Shown here piece after piece: positions 41,907-53,127 of a stretch of 64,000 nt of DNA. Numbering within the stretch: the first letter of the stretch is position 1; each line of letters opens with the position of its first letter. The stretch comes from Nemania diffusa. Taxonomy: Eukaryota; Ascomycota; Sordariomycetes; Xylariales; Xylariaceae. The DNA lies in assembly GCA_038501195.1 (NCBI GenBank), contig JBBPUQ010000003.1:1194501-1258500 (forward strand). Reading direction: 5' to 3'. The notes under the pieces are model-generated. The model did not search any database. It worked only from the letters and a program-made list of their open reading frames with translations, and had not been told where the DNA came from. The position numbers and the translations under genes were made by a program.

Positions 41907-44681
41907 CTAATCGTAGATATCCTCATCCATATCCTCAGGGGCAATGTCATCAACGGCATCCTCTTCATCAATCATATCTTCGTCGTCACCAATGTCACTC
42001 TCGGTATGGTTCGAAAGTACCTGGATTTTGTTACCGACGAGAACAACCCTTGCTGTCTCCCCGTCCCTGACGGCGCCGCGGAGAATCAAGACAGCTAGGC
42101 GATTTAGAACCTCCTTCTCGATGAGTCGTTGCAGTGGCCGAGCGCCGTATGCCGGGGAATAACCGGCATTGCCCAAGTAATCTTTGACTTCGTCGGACAC
42201 TTGAATTACGACTGTACGATTGTTGTCTTCTAATCGCTTCTGGATCTCGCTTAATCGGAGGTCAACGATCTTGCGAATTTCGCGTCTGGTAAGGCGATTG
42301 AAGATAATGATCGAGTTGATGCGGTTGAGAAATTCCGGAAGGAAATAATTGCGTAGCGAATTCATGACGAGTTCTCGAGTCGTGGCGTCGATTCTGCCAT
42401 CGCGACCGGCGGGACGGGCAAGATACTCTGCACCTAAGTTAGACGTCATGACAACAATGCAATTCTTGGCATCGACAACACGTCCTTGGCCATCAGTGAT
42501 GCGGCCGTCATCCATAAGCTGGAGGAGGACAGTTAGGATCTCCTTAGCGGCCTTTTCTACTTCATCAAAGAGTAGGATAGAAAAGGGCTTTCGGCGTAAG
42601 GCCTCCGTTAACTGACCGCCAGCGTCATGTCCAACATATCCCGGAGGCGCGCCGATCATCCTGCTGAGGGCATGGCGTTCCTGGTACTCAGACATATCGA
42701 AGCGAATCATTGCCTTGGGGTCATCAAAGAGGAATTCGGCTAATGCTTTTGTAAGGAGAGTCTTGCCTGTACCCGAAGGGCCACTGAAGAGGAAGCTAGG
42801 GGGTTGGTTTGGGTTACTGAGTCCGGAACGTTGCAACCTGATGGCATTCGATACCGCTTGAACTGCTTCCCTTTGCCCAACCACAGTGTTGCCAAGGACC
42901 CTCTCCATGTGAATTAGTTTTTCCTTCTCAGTCGTCTTAAGTCTCGTAACCGGAATACCGCTCCACCGAGACACTATTTCGTTGATTTGGTCTGGGCCGA
43001 CGATATCTGTAATCATCGAGTTGCCAATATTGTCAGGATTCTGACTGAGAGCAGCATCGGCAGCAGCCTTCTCTTTCTCGAGTCGCTTGATGCTTTGTTC
43101 TTGCTCGGGAATAGCGTAGTATGTAAGATCAGCAGCCCGAGCGTGGTCACCCACTCGCGCCGCATCTTCGGCCTTGACCTTGAGTTGATCAAGCTTCACC
43201 TTCGCCTCCTGAATTTCCTTGCCACGTTTCCTTTCGCTCTCATACTTCTCGCGTAGAGGTCTCAATTCTTCTTCGACATTCTCTGCAGTTTGTTTGGCAA
43301 TCTCAAGTCGTGCTTTAGAAGCATCGTCCTTCTCTCTGGATAAGGCGTGGATTTCAATTCGCAATTGTCGTAATCGTCGCTCAAGCGAGTCGATTATTTC
43401 CGGCTGAGACTCTCTAGCAACGCGCACGGCGGCAGCAGCCTCATCTATGAGATCGACAGCAGAATCGGGAAGACGTCGGGAAGTAAGGTAGCGGCCAGCG
43501 AGATTCGCAGCTGAGACGATAGCGCTGTCTACAATAGTCACACCGTGGTGAACTTCGTATTTCTCCTTCAGACCTCGTAGAATAGAGATGGTCTCGGGAA
43601 TGGTGGGTTCCTTAACCAGCACTTGTTGGAATCGTCGTTCGAAAGCGGCATCTTTCTCGATATACTTTCGGTACTCGGCGAGGGTGGTAGCACCGATGCA
43701 GTGTAGCTGACCGCGCGCCAGCATGGGCTTCAGGAGATTGGCAGCATCCATACCGCCCTCACCGGATGCCCCGGCACCCATCAATAAATGAATCTCGTCG
43801 ACGAAGAGAACTATCATCTCTTTTGATTCAGAAATCTCTTTTAAAACTCCCTTCATTCTCTCTTCAAATTCGCCGCGATACTTGCTTCCGGCTACGAGAG
43901 CACCGACATCCAAGGACATAAGTTTGCAAGCTGCAAGGTTGTCTGGAACGTCTGCATTAACGATTCGTTGAGCTAGGCCTTCCACGACGGTGGTTTTGCC
44001 AACGCCCGGCTCACCGATCAAAACAGGATTATTCTTGGTTCGTCGTGACAGAATCCGAACAACCCGTCTGATCTCTTCTTCTCTTCCTATGACGGGGTCA
44101 ATTTTACCCTCCCTTGCCATAGCAGTCATGTCGATGGTGAATTTGGCCAGATTTTCATTTTCCTCCTCGGTATCGGCGGTCTTGGAGTCCACTCGCTTCG
44201 TTCCACGAATAGCCACAACAGCATCTTGAATGAGCTTTGGTTTGGGAACGTTGGCCTCCTTCAGGGCGTTCGCTACGGTGGGGTCCTCAGACAATGCGCT
44301 GATTAAATGGTCCACAGCAATATAGCTGTCCTTTTGTGTCTTTTGCATCTCGTTTGCCTTTCTCAGGACAGAGTGGAAGGATGCGGCCATGGCCACAGTC
44401 TCAGGCGGTGGATCCTGCGACGGTAGGCGGACCAGAGTCTTTTTCAGTGCTCTGTCGAAAAGTTGAGGGTCGCCACGAGCTCTCTCTACTACTTGGCGTA
44501 AGAGACTGGTATTGGGCGGAGGATTATTTTGCTGGTCCTTGGACTGGTCCGGGGGAGGATCCAGGAGCGAAATGGCTAAGTGAAGAGGTAGAAGCTGTGT
44601 GTGAGCGTATTGTTCGGCGAGGGCCATGGCATCTTCCAGCGCCCTCTTGCCCCGCTCTGTGAATTCCATGCGTGAGTTCAT
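41907..44681 (-). CDS. HSP104: Hsp104/ClpB-type disaggregase
   Basis: A hexameric AAA+ chaperone that extracts polypeptides from aggregates together with Hsp70/Hsp40 and confers thermotolerance. One frame of 924 residues; Met5 ([11 protein letters not shown]) is an equally likely start. Order: Clp N-domain (1-155), first AAA with Walker A GEPGVGKT at 223-230, pore loop KYRGEFEER (Tyr268), Walker B FVDEIH at 293-298; coiled-coil middle domain about 410-540; second AAA with Walker A GPSGTGKT at 634-641, pore loop GYVGH (Tyr682) and Walker [10 protein letters not shown]; acidic tail to DEDIYD. The tail lacks the DDLD-type end that binds TPR cochaperones in yeast. Heat-shock-like elements lie about 500 bp upstream and AGGGG stress-response-like words just before the start. 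Confidence 0.97.
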   Translation of the reverse strand: MNSRMEFTERGKRALEDAMALAEQYAHTQLLPLHLAISLLDPPPDQSKDQQNNPPPNTSLLRQVVERARGDPQLFDRALKKTLVRLPSQDPPPETVAMAASFHSVLRKANEMQKTQKDSYIAVDHLISALSEDPTVANALKEANVPKPKLIQDAVVAIRGTKRVDSKTADTEEENENLAKFTIDMTAMAREGKIDPVIGREEEIRRVVRILSRRTKNNPVLIGEPGVGKTTVVEGLAQRIVNADVPDNLAACKLMSLDVGALVAGSKYRGEFEERMKGVLKEISESKEMIVLFVDEIHLLMGAGASGEGGMDAANLLKPMLARGQLHCIGATTLAEYRKYIEKDAAFERRFQQVLVKEPTIPETISILRGLKEKYEVHHGVTIVDSAIVSAANLAGRYLTSRRLPDSAVDLIDEAAAAVRVARESQPEIIDSLERRLRQLRIEIHALSREKDDASKARLEIAKQTAENVEEELRPLREKYESERKRGKEIQEAKVKLDQLKVKAEDAARVGDHARAADLTYYAIPEQEQSIKRLEKEKAAADAALSQNPDNIGNSMITDIVGPDQINEIVSRWSGIPVTRLKTTEKEKLIHMERVLGNTVVGQREAVQAVSNAIRLQRSGLSNPNQPPSFLFSGPSGTGKTLLTKALAEFLFDDPKAMIRFDMSEYQERHALSRMIGAPPGYVGHDAGGQLTEALRRKPFSILLFDEVEKAAKEILTVLLQLMDDGRITDGQGRVVDAKNCIVVMTSNLGAEYLARPAGRDGRIDATTRELVMNSLRNYFLPEFLNRINSIIIFNRLTRREIRKIVDLRLSEIQKRLEDNNRTVVIQVSDEVKDYLGNAGYSPAYGARPLQRLIEKEVLNRLAVLILRGAVRDGETARVVLVGNKIQVLSNHTESDIGDDEDMIDEEDAVDDIAPEDMDEDIYD

Positions 44682-45175
44682 GGTGTTGCGTGTGGTACGT
44701 GTGTGGTTGTGTGAGGCGATGAGAGGATAGGGGGAGGAGTAGGGGTAAGGGGAGAAGGAGGGGTAGAAATCAATAAGGCGATAGAGGTATAAGTGAGACT
44801 CGGGAAGCTGTCTTGGATGTGGTTCTTATATGCAACTTCTCTTCGAAGTATCGTTGTTATCGTTGTTGAAGATTCTCACAGTCGCGGGAGTGTGTCACCT
44901 CGACGCGTGTATATTATTTTGTTTCGAGTGGTTGTTTGTTTGTTTGTTCAATGAAGAGAAATAACGATGAGCGGCAAGGTATTTCTCGAGATGATGAGTC
45001 GGATTTATATCTCGACTTTACTGTGCTTGTTGTGGTGGTGGTGGAGAAGGTCGACCCGTGAGCAAAGCAAGGCAACGCATGATATGATGCCCGTATGATG
45101 CGTGAAATTCCCAGTTTCTTCTCGTAGCATTGAGCTATATCATTAGGCATCACTCCCAGCTTCTCGATGCTTGGG

Positions 45176-45213
45176 GAAGCTTCCACCAAAACCTGGCGGA
45201 ACCTGGAAGCTTC
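45176..45213. promoter_or_regulatory. Heat-shock-element-like inverted GAA/TTC pairs
   Basis: GAAGCTTC (the GAAnnTTC arrangement bound by Hsf1) occurs at 45176-45183 and again at 45206-45213, the second copy preceded by another GAA at 45199-45201. Each copy supplies only two properly spaced pentamers and the extra GAA is not in canonical phase, so these are partial elements. Position, about 500-530 bp upstream of the HSP104 start, suits heat induction. Confidence 0.4.
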
Positions 45214-46712
45214 GATCATTATACTGGGGCCAAATGGGGTAAACTGGAGTCCAGGTGTTTGGCGCAGTTTTTGGTTGGTTGCTAGCCTGACGGGCTGAAA
45301 CAGACTGTCAAGCAGCCAATTGGCAGCATAAAACATGGAAGCTGCGAAACAGTGTATTTAACGCCACTTAGCGCAGCATATGCCCTATAGGGAGGCTAGG
45401 GAGGCCAGCCATGCCGTTAAAGATTCTACAAACACCACCTTGACGTTACCTATGGACTTTTATATTATACGTAAAAGAATATCTTAATCTGTTGAAAGAC
45501 AATTTTATTATCTCCCAAACTTAAATCGAACAGGTGATCTTCCGGTAATAACAAACTATTGCAGCCAAAAGCATTAAACCAACTACGTCACTGGTAGATG
45601 TTTACAACTTTCAAGAATCTAAAATATATACTATCCCTTTTAGCTACTATTCAGACTAGATTCACACGTAGGAGAGATGGAGAGTCGGGAGAACAATAGT
45701 TGCATCTAAGAGGCGGTACTAATGATGGAAACTTAACTCTCTAGCCAGCTTCTTAAATAGGAAGAACAAGGATTGGGCCAAGAACCAGCCTCGTCGATGG
45801 ACAGAATCGGTGAGCCGAAGCATATACATTGTAATGTGTATATCATGGGACTCCGTGATAACCTCGTCGGAAGGCAGAGGGAACACACAGAGAAGAGTCC
45901 CGGCGACAGTAAAGCAACTATGCGTGACAGAAGAACGACTAAAGTTAAGGCTGACTAGTGGTTGGGCAATAGAATCAGTCAGCTGGAGGCAGATACTGAC
46001 GAACTCAAAAAGTAGCTCGGCATGGTAAAGAATGCTGAGTAATCCTCGTCTCAACTCCTTGTGCCTCCTGTCGTAGACGAAAGTGGCACTATCGTAAAAT
46101 ACGGTGAAGCCAGGGGCAACTCCAGTATATCGTCTTTCTTCTCTCCTTGCCGCAGTGCGACTACAGTACCTGCGTTTCTTATTCCAAACTGCATTCGTTC
46201 GTTATCGCTGCCGATTTCGAGCTCAGTTTGAGCCCCTCATCAAGCTGAGACTTTTCTCTAAGTTTAATTCCAACGGCTTCTTTGGTTCTCTGGAAACACA
46301 ACCAAGCTCGAAAGTGCCGCTTCTTCATCGTCTGCCTAGGCTAATTTCCCCTTTGTTTATGGCCTCTTTGTACCTCCCGGGTCTCACAGGTCTTCCAAGT
46401 CCAAGCCCCAAGCTAAAATGGTGCTCGCTATGGCTAGTTGCAAGTTAGTCACATCTTCAGCATATTACTCACTAACGACAGTAAAGTAGCTACTTGGTAG
46501 CAATTTGAAGAATCTCTGTCTTGTCAGCTGCCTAAGTCCAAGACTAAGGTCAACGCCATGATAGGTCTCTGCACTTAGCTATTAGCACAGATATCTGGAA
46601 CAGCTCTAACTTCGCACGACGCATTCTCGCAGAGTTGCCGCATCGCTACAATAAGTCAGCAGGCACTGTTATCCCGAGTGTTTGAATATTGCATTATGTT
46701 AGTCGTCAATAT

Positions 46713-46776
46713 CTCCCAGTGGCTCGGCTGTAATAGTTGTTACCAAGCGATCACCTGTTCGATTCAGGTCTAGGAG
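46713..46776 (+). other. tRNA-like remnant or SINE head
   Basis: CTCCCAG at 46713-46719 pairs with CTAGGAG at 46770-46776 at six of seven positions, like an acceptor stem. Just before the latter, ACCTG-TTCGATT-CAGGT (46753-46769) forms a perfect five-base T stem with a seven-base loop that also matches a Pol III B box. TGGCTCGGCTG at 46720-46730 resembles an A box. The whole is only 64 nt: about eight bases too short for D and anticodon arms, so it is not a functional tRNA. A decayed tRNA gene or a tRNA-derived SINE is most likely. Confidence 0.4.
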
Positions 46777-47186
46777 AGTCCAAATTCCTGTTCATCAAGC
46801 CGAGATCAGGCTTTTTGCATATATTGCAGTTGATTCTATACCTCCAGATAAACCATGAATTATTTTTGAAGCAATATTCCTTTTTCTCATTGCTATGGCG
46901 AACAATAATATCCATAAGCTTGTAATTGCTGTGTTTTTTTTTAACACCAACAGGATAGGTACGTGTAGGGCAGCTCGTTCCAATTGCCGGATTATCTGGG
47001 TCCGACAACGAGAATTACCCAGCTGGCAACAACTGCAGCGCACCCCGATAGCTAATACCCCTGCACCCGTAAAGTACAAGGTCGCGCATCAGTAAATTTT
47101 GAGTGACGAGACCGCCGAGAGCTTCGCCGGTTCAACGGACTCCGCCCCCTCCATAACAACCTCACACACCACCACAAAACCCCACG

Positions 47187-48228
47187 ATGGCGATGCGGAT
47201 AAGTCCGCTAACAGCCCAATTGGGCAAGCTGTCCCTCGGCGGCAGCGCAACCCCCAGAATAAGCATACGCCCTGCGTCCTCGGCGAAGCGGCGGAGGGCG
47301 AGGGGCGAGCGCATCGAGCCCAGCTTCGAGCCCGGCCACGGCGAGAAGATCTTCGTCTTCAACCACTTCGTCGACGGCATGACGGTGTACTCGCACAGCC
47401 CCGTGCTCAAGGTGTGTGTTTACATCATCTCATCCCATTCCAGCACCCTGCCAAACCTCAAAAGAAGAAAGACAAAACCTCCCCAGTTACAATTCGTCTA
47501 CGTCTAGTCCCAGTTTGAATATTCACTAACAATCGAAACCCCCCCGCAAACAGGCCAACCACGCCTTCCGCCAGATCCCCTTCAACGGCAAGAAGCTCCG
47601 CCCCGCGAAGCTGCGCAAGGACTTCTGGCGGCCGATGGCCATGATCCAGTTCCCCGAGGGCCACGGCGAGGTGGGCCGCAGCGTGTTCCAGCGGCTGCGC
47701 GAGTGCAAGACGCTGCACGAGCTCTGCTGGGACGACAGCCTGCTCTACGGGCCCTCGGGCCGCACCCTGTCCACCCGCGCCCGCGGCCGCCGCCTCAACG
47801 ACCAGCGCGCCAACACCATCGCCGACATGGCCGCCGTCCTCGGCGGGCTCGGCAAGGGGAACCGCATCGTCGTCGAGGGCGACCCCGCTGCTGCTGCTGC
47901 TACCCCTGCTGCTGCTGCTGAGGGAAAGGGAGAGGGAGAGGGGGCGACGGCGGCAGCAGCAGCAGCAGCGCCGGTTTTAAACGAGGAGGGTAAGACGCTG
48001 CTCCCGGCTACTGTGTGGTGGGCGAATGGCCTGGACAGGAACTACGCGAAGAAGTGGACGAAGAACGTCAGGCATGAGCTCTTCGAGCAGGCCGTTCTCG
48101 AACGGCTCCAGTCGAGTCAAGAAAGGGAGGCTGAGGAGGGCGAGGGAGGCGAGTCACAGAGTGTACCGGCGGAGCTGGCCGCAGAGCAGGAGCTTACAAA
48201 AGGCGCCGAGCAGAGCCAGAGATTATAA
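47187..48228 (+). CDS. MHR1: Mhr1 / mitochondrial ribosomal protein mL67
   Basis: Mhr1 is a fungal-specific protein of the mitochondrial large ribosomal subunit (mL67), also known for a role in mtDNA pairing and recombination in yeast. Two exons, 47187-47411 and 47554-48228, give 299 residues. The 142-bp intron has a GTGTGT donor, a CACTAAC branch point and an ACAG acceptor. The N-terminus is basic and mitochondrial-like (MAMRISPLTAQLG...). The conserved core is GEKIFVFNHFVDGMTVYS (about 50-70), AFRQIPFNGKKLRPAKLRKD and a GRSVFQRLRECKTLHELCW segment. A low-complexity insert (Ala tracts with Gly-Glu repeats, encoded by GCT/GCA repeats at about 47885-47975) splits it from the C-terminal WWANGLDRNYAKKWTKNV block. 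The tail is Glu-rich. Confidence 0.9.
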
Positions 48229-48450
48229 ATATTTATTTGCCGGTAGGCAAGCAGAGTCTGCCGCTCATTACAGCGCTCCCAGCTAAGTGTTACCCGTCGT
48301 CTTCCTCTTTACTATGTATATCTAAGAGGTTGAGGGGGTGAAGGCTGCTACTACTTGTAACGTAGTGTACTAAGTCATATACATCTGTACCATAGCCCAT
48401 CCCAAAAGGAACAACGAACACAATATCATCTCGGGCTAGCAGGACACTAG
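48229..48450. other. Convergent 3' flanks of MHR1 and sulfotransferase-like gene
   Basis: A 222-bp gap between two stop codons of convergent genes. No terminator-like or repeat sequence stands out. Confidence 0.5.
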
Positions 48451-49840
48451 CTAGAATTGCAGAGCAAACGATTTCAGATACTCGTAGTGTGGGGTATTCT
48501 CCTCCACGCACGCTCTGATGATCTTCTGCCCCTTCTCGCCGTACTTCTGTCGCCATTCTTCATTTTCAGATTCTTCGGTGACAGGTTTCTGTGTTTGTTC
48601 CAGGTTAGACACGGCGAAGAGCAACAATTGAGTATCCAGGAAGGTGGGATATATACCTTCGGGCAAGTCCTAGCTGTGAGCCCCTTGCTGTTGATGGCGT
48701 CGTTGTGCCATCCGTTCCACTTCGCGAACGCGTCCGCGACGCGCTTCTGGTTCTCCTCGTCGTCCCACTGCAGCATGTCCGGGTCGAACGGGATGTCCGT
48801 CTGCTCGCAGAAGGCCCGGATGGCCGCCTCGGGCTGGTCGAGGAGGTCGTCGGCGTCGAGCACGGTGATAGCAACCTCGCCTTTGCCTGTCTTGGCACCC
48901 TTGGCTCGGCTGGCTACGGATGGGCCCACGAGCCCCTGCTCTCTCAGGTAGTCGAATAGGCGGCGGAGCTCAAGGTATCCCGACTCGCTCGGCTTGAAGT
49001 GATCCCATCCCGTCGTTTCGGACAGGGGGGCGGAGCAGCAACGAACGTATGAAGGAATGCCTCGTCGGGGATGACGAATGAGGAATGTCCAGTGGAACTT
49101 CTTCAGGATATCTAGAGGAATCACTGTTGGGTTGCCAGTGGGATCAGAGCTTTGCCTTTCGGATCGGCTGGTGCCATTAACACCATTGGTGCCGTTAGTA
49201 TGACTGTAGCCGTTAACCCCATTGGTTTGAGAATGGCCATTCGCTAGGTTGCCATTCGCCAAGTTGCTATTTGCGGGCTTGCTTAGAGATGGTGCAATTG
49301 ACGCGGCTCCGCTGTTCGGAGGCATTAGGTAATACGCCATGTCTTTGATGAAGACGCGCTTGCCCTACTTCATTATTAGCTCTGAGCACAAGACTTATTT
49401 GTGTTTTATATATATGTTTAGCGATGCAAAGAGGAGGGAAAGGCGAAGTGTAGTGCGAGACCTAGAAGTTGCATTTCCGGGGGACCAGGGAGAAGGGTGT
49501 TCAAGAAGAGAGATGTCTAACCTCACTGCCATCCCGGTCAAGCCTGTCGACGACATCTTGATAGGTTGTCTTGGAAAAGCCACTGCTGATTCTTCCTGCC
49601 TCGTCGTCGGCATACCGCTCGCCCAGCCTCTCGGGGCCGTAGTAGAAGGCATCTCCAAATGGTTCATGGGCGCATTGGAGGGTATCCTGACGGGTCATAA
49701 ACACCTATGTTTACCCGGTCAGGATTAGCATGTTCTAAGGTAGGTCGCAAATTGCGTGATCAGCGTTGGATACTGACCCTCTCGAAAGCCGTCGAGCAAG
49801 CCCGAGGATGGGTAGCCACAAAAATAGGCTTTTGGGACAT
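48451..49840 (-). CDS. Sulfotransferase-like P-loop protein
   Basis: Belongs to a fungal/bacterial group of P-loop proteins with the sulfotransferase fold; enzymatic activity unproven. Four exons: 49778-49840, 49522-49704, 48657-49364 and 48451-48588, total 363 residues. Introns are 73, 157 and 68 bp (GTCAGT, GTTAGA, GTATAT donors). The PAPS-loop-like strand is at the N-terminus: IFVATHPRACSTAFERVF at 6-23. Later motifs: KRVFIKDMAYYL, FLIRHPRRGIPSYVRC, GYLELRRLFDYLRE, ITVLDADDLLDQP, FDPDMLQWD and the C-terminal YGEKGQKIIRACVEENTPHYEYLKSFAL. A ~45-residue insert of Asn-Gly-rich degenerate repeats (LANGNLANGH, NGTNGVNG) lies after MAYYLMPPNS and is not in the relatives I recall. Converges with MHR1. 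Confidence 0.85.
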
Positions 49841-51697
49841 GATGATGTGATCTGATGTTCTCAGGCGATCCCCTGATGTTGCAATTGTTTCACAAGGGAG
49901 CGTAATGATATAGAGTCTTAGGGGGTTATCCGCTAAATATAATTATAGCGCACCACGGAGGAAGTAGTTGATACGTGAGCGCATTGAACAAAGATGTCTC
50001 ATTTAATACCAATAGGTCTGCGAGAAGAGTAAGGTGAAGAAAGTAAGGTGAAAGTATGAGAGACTCCTGAGCTATGCCAGCATTCGATTGAGAAGGGGAT
50101 CCTAGCTGTAATATGAGGTACAGAAGGTTCTGCTTATCTTATGCACGTACTCACCATCTCACATCGAGTACCAATCGCGATACAAGCTGACAACAAGGAC
50201 AGTACATAATAGTAATACCTGAACCTTTGAAAGAATACGTCATCTACCTTACAATGCTACCAGAAGGCGTCTCCTCGTAAGTAGCAACGACCTATAATAA
50301 CTGCGGGTCGCCCCATATCCGCGGTGTAAGTGCCTTGCGCCTCACGCCTCGATTTGGTACAGAAATATTTCTTCCTAGAGGTACTATGTACTGTAATAGC
50401 CGGAGGCGAATAAAAGGCAACCTAAGGTCATCACTTGAATAATCGAATACTGTAGTGTTAACTAGCGCCATGAGAGGGGCCTCCAAATATAGAGTGAACA
50501 AATTATCAATTTATTATTATTTCGCTAGCCCGTTTAGAAAAAACCTGCAGAAGTATTCTCGAAGGTAGAATGGCCACAGGCACCCTGGAAGGATTCAATA
50601 GCGTTCCATCGGCCTGGGCACGTTGGGGAAGGATGGGAATAAACTAGGTTTACCGGGCCGTGGGCGATACGAATTGCTCGGTCTACTCAGCTTGTTGGAA
50701 AGTTTCGTCCGTACCTACATATGTACCTAGGTAGTTAGTCAAGAAGTTGTCATAGTGTTACCTGAAAACGTCAAGTTGGCAAAAGGCCTGCTCGAGGGGC
50801 AGGTGGGGGTGTCTTGAGCTTCTATTGGTGCTTCAGCTAAGACGTGATTTATTTCAACTAGCTAGTTAAAGCACAACTACCGAAGCCTCTCAGAAGCGAT
50901 TCTTCAATTCGTAGACTCAGAGTCTGCAAGTTTGCAGAGATTTTCTCGGGTTGCCCACTCTATTCTGTATTATACATGGGTACACCACCTTCAACTACAT
51001 ACCTATCCCCCTACCCTGGATCTTGACACTGACACAGAGTATAATCATTTACAACATGTCAACAAGAATTTTAAAAAAGCAAACAAAAAAAACATAAATA
51101 TCTATGTTGTTCCTACATCAATTGTAGATAAACTATTAAGATACATGCTCAACTTCGAATTCTCGATGTTGTCTTCTCTGTTCGACATCTTGCCAGCAGT
51201 GGGCACCTACATACAGTGGTGACATCAACAGTGTGGCACAGAATGCCGAGCCCCCCACGGTTTGGTGGATCTCACCACGCAGCAGCCATCGAAACGGGCA
51301 AACGGCGTCTCCAGTTTGCCCAGTCTCCAACAAAGATCCAAGGAACATAGCACACATTTACGGGACGCGCTAGGAAGTTTAGGTTTGAGGCTGCGTCGTT
51401 AGCGGAGACGTGGGTGGAGCTGCCTGCATGCAGGTGTCGCCGAGAACCGCCGAGAACCGCCGAGTGCCGAATATAGCCGGCTCCATGGATAATCTAGTGG
51501 TGTAATAGTAGGACCTTGGTGTGCCAACTGCTGCTGCTGCTGACACACAATAACGGGTGGGTGGGATGTGTGTAGTAGATAGAAATAGACCAGCCTAGAC
51601 TAGACACCACACCATAATCGTGCCCAGGACCGGATCAAAAGGTGCGGGAAATCTATGGCGGTGGTGGTGGTGCTGTGATGAGGCGATGGGCACCAGT
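49841..51697. other. 1.9-kb intergenic region
   Basis: Promoter of the sulfotransferase-like gene and 3' flank of the hydroxylase. GTACCTACATATGTACCTAGGTAG lies at about 50711-50734 (another palindrome cluster); CGCCGAGAACCGCCGAGAACCGCCGAG, a 10-bp tandem unit, is near 51438-51463; a short CTG/TGC run is at 51530-51542. No gene is supported. Confidence 0.45.
51438..51465. repeat. 10-bp tandem repeat (GCCGAGAACC-type)
   Basis: Nearly three head-to-tail copies of a CGCCGAGAAC unit, the last diverging to CGCCGAGTGC. Small non-coding tandem array. Confidence 0.7.
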
Positions 51698-52827
51698 TCA
51701 CAAACGGCCCCAGCTCCAGATATTCAGCCCGACCTTCGTGCCTCTCGTGACAGGCAGCCCAGCATGCCACGTTTCCTGCCAACCTCTGCCTGTACCGTCT
51801 GGCCGGAAGTTTTCCCAGAAGACGGCGTTGCCAGGCACGGCTGTGAACGTGACTCCAGTGATGGGCTCACCCTCTGCCCTTTTTTTCAGGTCGTCTTTGC
51901 CGCCGGCCGATTCCGGACCGGGACACTCGATCCAGCGACACCATCGCTGGTCTGGCACATTCAGCTGTAGGCGAGGGAACTCTGTGCCACCGCCCTCGAT
52001 ATCCTCCGTCGCCACCCAGACCATGAAGCTACTCGCGCGCCCCCAACCCCGGGCGCCGGAGCCCCAGTCAAAGTGGTGGGCGTACTGCAATATGCGTAAC
52101 AATGGTCAGCGAGAATCGATCTCAAGTTTGAAGTATACATAGAGAGTTTTGTGAAATGTAAGGGCTAATGCTCACGTGCTGACTTGGCCCATACCGCTGA
52201 GTCCTCAGGCGCTCGATCCAGAGATCGTCCCGCCAGCCCTGGAAAGACCGCGCGCGTGCCTCGACGCACCGTACGGCCGGGGTGCGCGGGATCACAGCCA
52301 CCTCGGAGTCACGGATCAGGACATTGTGCTGTGTCTTGTCGCCGTCATGCGTGATGGTTGACGGCTCGAAGAGGGGCTCGCTATAATCCTAATAAGTTAG
52401 TCTAGATGTAGTTCACCGTCACTCTAGAGGTGCACATAGGCCATATGGTGTAAGTGAAAAATGAATGATTCAAGTGTGTGTAGGTTAAACGGTGTAAGTT
52501 GAATAATAATAAAAAACGAAAAACTAGCAACAATAATATAGTAAAATATAACCTAATCTCAAGGAGGTGCTTCCTCTCATCCAGCGAGAGGAAGTTCTCG
52601 ATATATACCACCAGCGGCGCTTTGGAGAGTATATGCACCGAATAAGCGTCGGGCGCGCAGTTCAAGTGCGCCGTCTCCTCGTCCGTGTCGACGGCTAAGA
52701 GGGACTCATTAATCCGGGGCCGCGCGGTGCGAGGAAGCGGGCGCGGTTCTCGGCCTGCTGTTAAATATTCGGTGATGGGGTTGTAAAAGAGGAGAATTGC
52801 CAAACCGGCTATGATATAGGCGAACAT
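51698..52827 (-). CDS. Membrane-anchored prolyl 4-hydroxylase-like 2OG-Fe(II) dioxygenase
   Basis: A 2-oxoglutarate/Fe(II)-dependent dioxygenase of the prolyl 4-hydroxylase alpha-subunit type; the substrate is unknown in fungi. Three exons: 52553-52827, 52176-52380 and 51698-52084, 288 residues. Introns are 172 and 91 bp. The first ~20 residues (MFAYIIAGLAILLFYNP) form a signal anchor, so the catalytic part should face the ER lumen. Motifs: PLVVYIENFLSLDERKHLLEI, SEPLFEPSTI, the iron ligands His164-x-Asp166 in HHFDW and His267 in TWHAGLPV, and Lys277 (GTK) for 2-oxoglutarate. FTAVPGNAVFWENF precedes the distal His, as in the family. The start at 52827 is the first ATG in frame. Confidence 0.9.
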
Positions 52828-53127
52828 GGTGCCGGTCACTCGAGTAGGTACCGTAACACGGCGACGGAAGGGTCGGGAAATTCATTGGAAGTGAAGCCAA
52901 GCCCTCCCGTTTGAGGCCATGGCACGATTACGATTGGTACGATGGATGGGGTAGTGGGGACCGCAACCAATCACAGGCGGCTTCATTAAACTGTCTACAG
53001 AGTACTGTGCATATAAGTATACTATTCTAGAATACCTAGACTCTTACTTGTATATACCAATTCCTATAAAGAGAGAGAGTGTGTGGGAGCTCGTGAGAAT
53101 GGGTATTTGTTCTACATGAATGCTTCT
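52828..53127. other. Gap between hydroxylase and PBN1
   Basis: 300 bp holding the hydroxylase promoter and the PBN1 3' flank. Contains a GA-rich run AGAGAGAGAGTGTGTG near 53071-53087. Nothing else is seen. Confidence 0.5.

Larger units (their letters stand above)
44682..47186. other. 2.5-kb intergenic region between divergent HSP104 and MHR1
   Basis: Promoters of both genes. Close to HSP104: four AGGGG words at 44729-44763, TTTG repeats near 44931-44949 and heat-shock-like elements near 45176-45213. Further right, 45.7-46.7 kb is mid-GC sequence without a sustained reading frame, ending in a tRNA-like remnant (46713-46776); it may be a decayed insertion. Confidence 0.45.

Noticed and set aside
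44914..45336. 140-codon minus-strand frame just upstream of HSP104
   Set aside because: Lies in the promoter with heat-shock-like elements; low-complexity Ser/Thr sequence without a domain.
46104..46448. 114-codon plus-strand frame suspected of being a transposon fragment
   Set aside because: No transposase, integrase or polymerase motif in any frame, and no terminal repeats were found.
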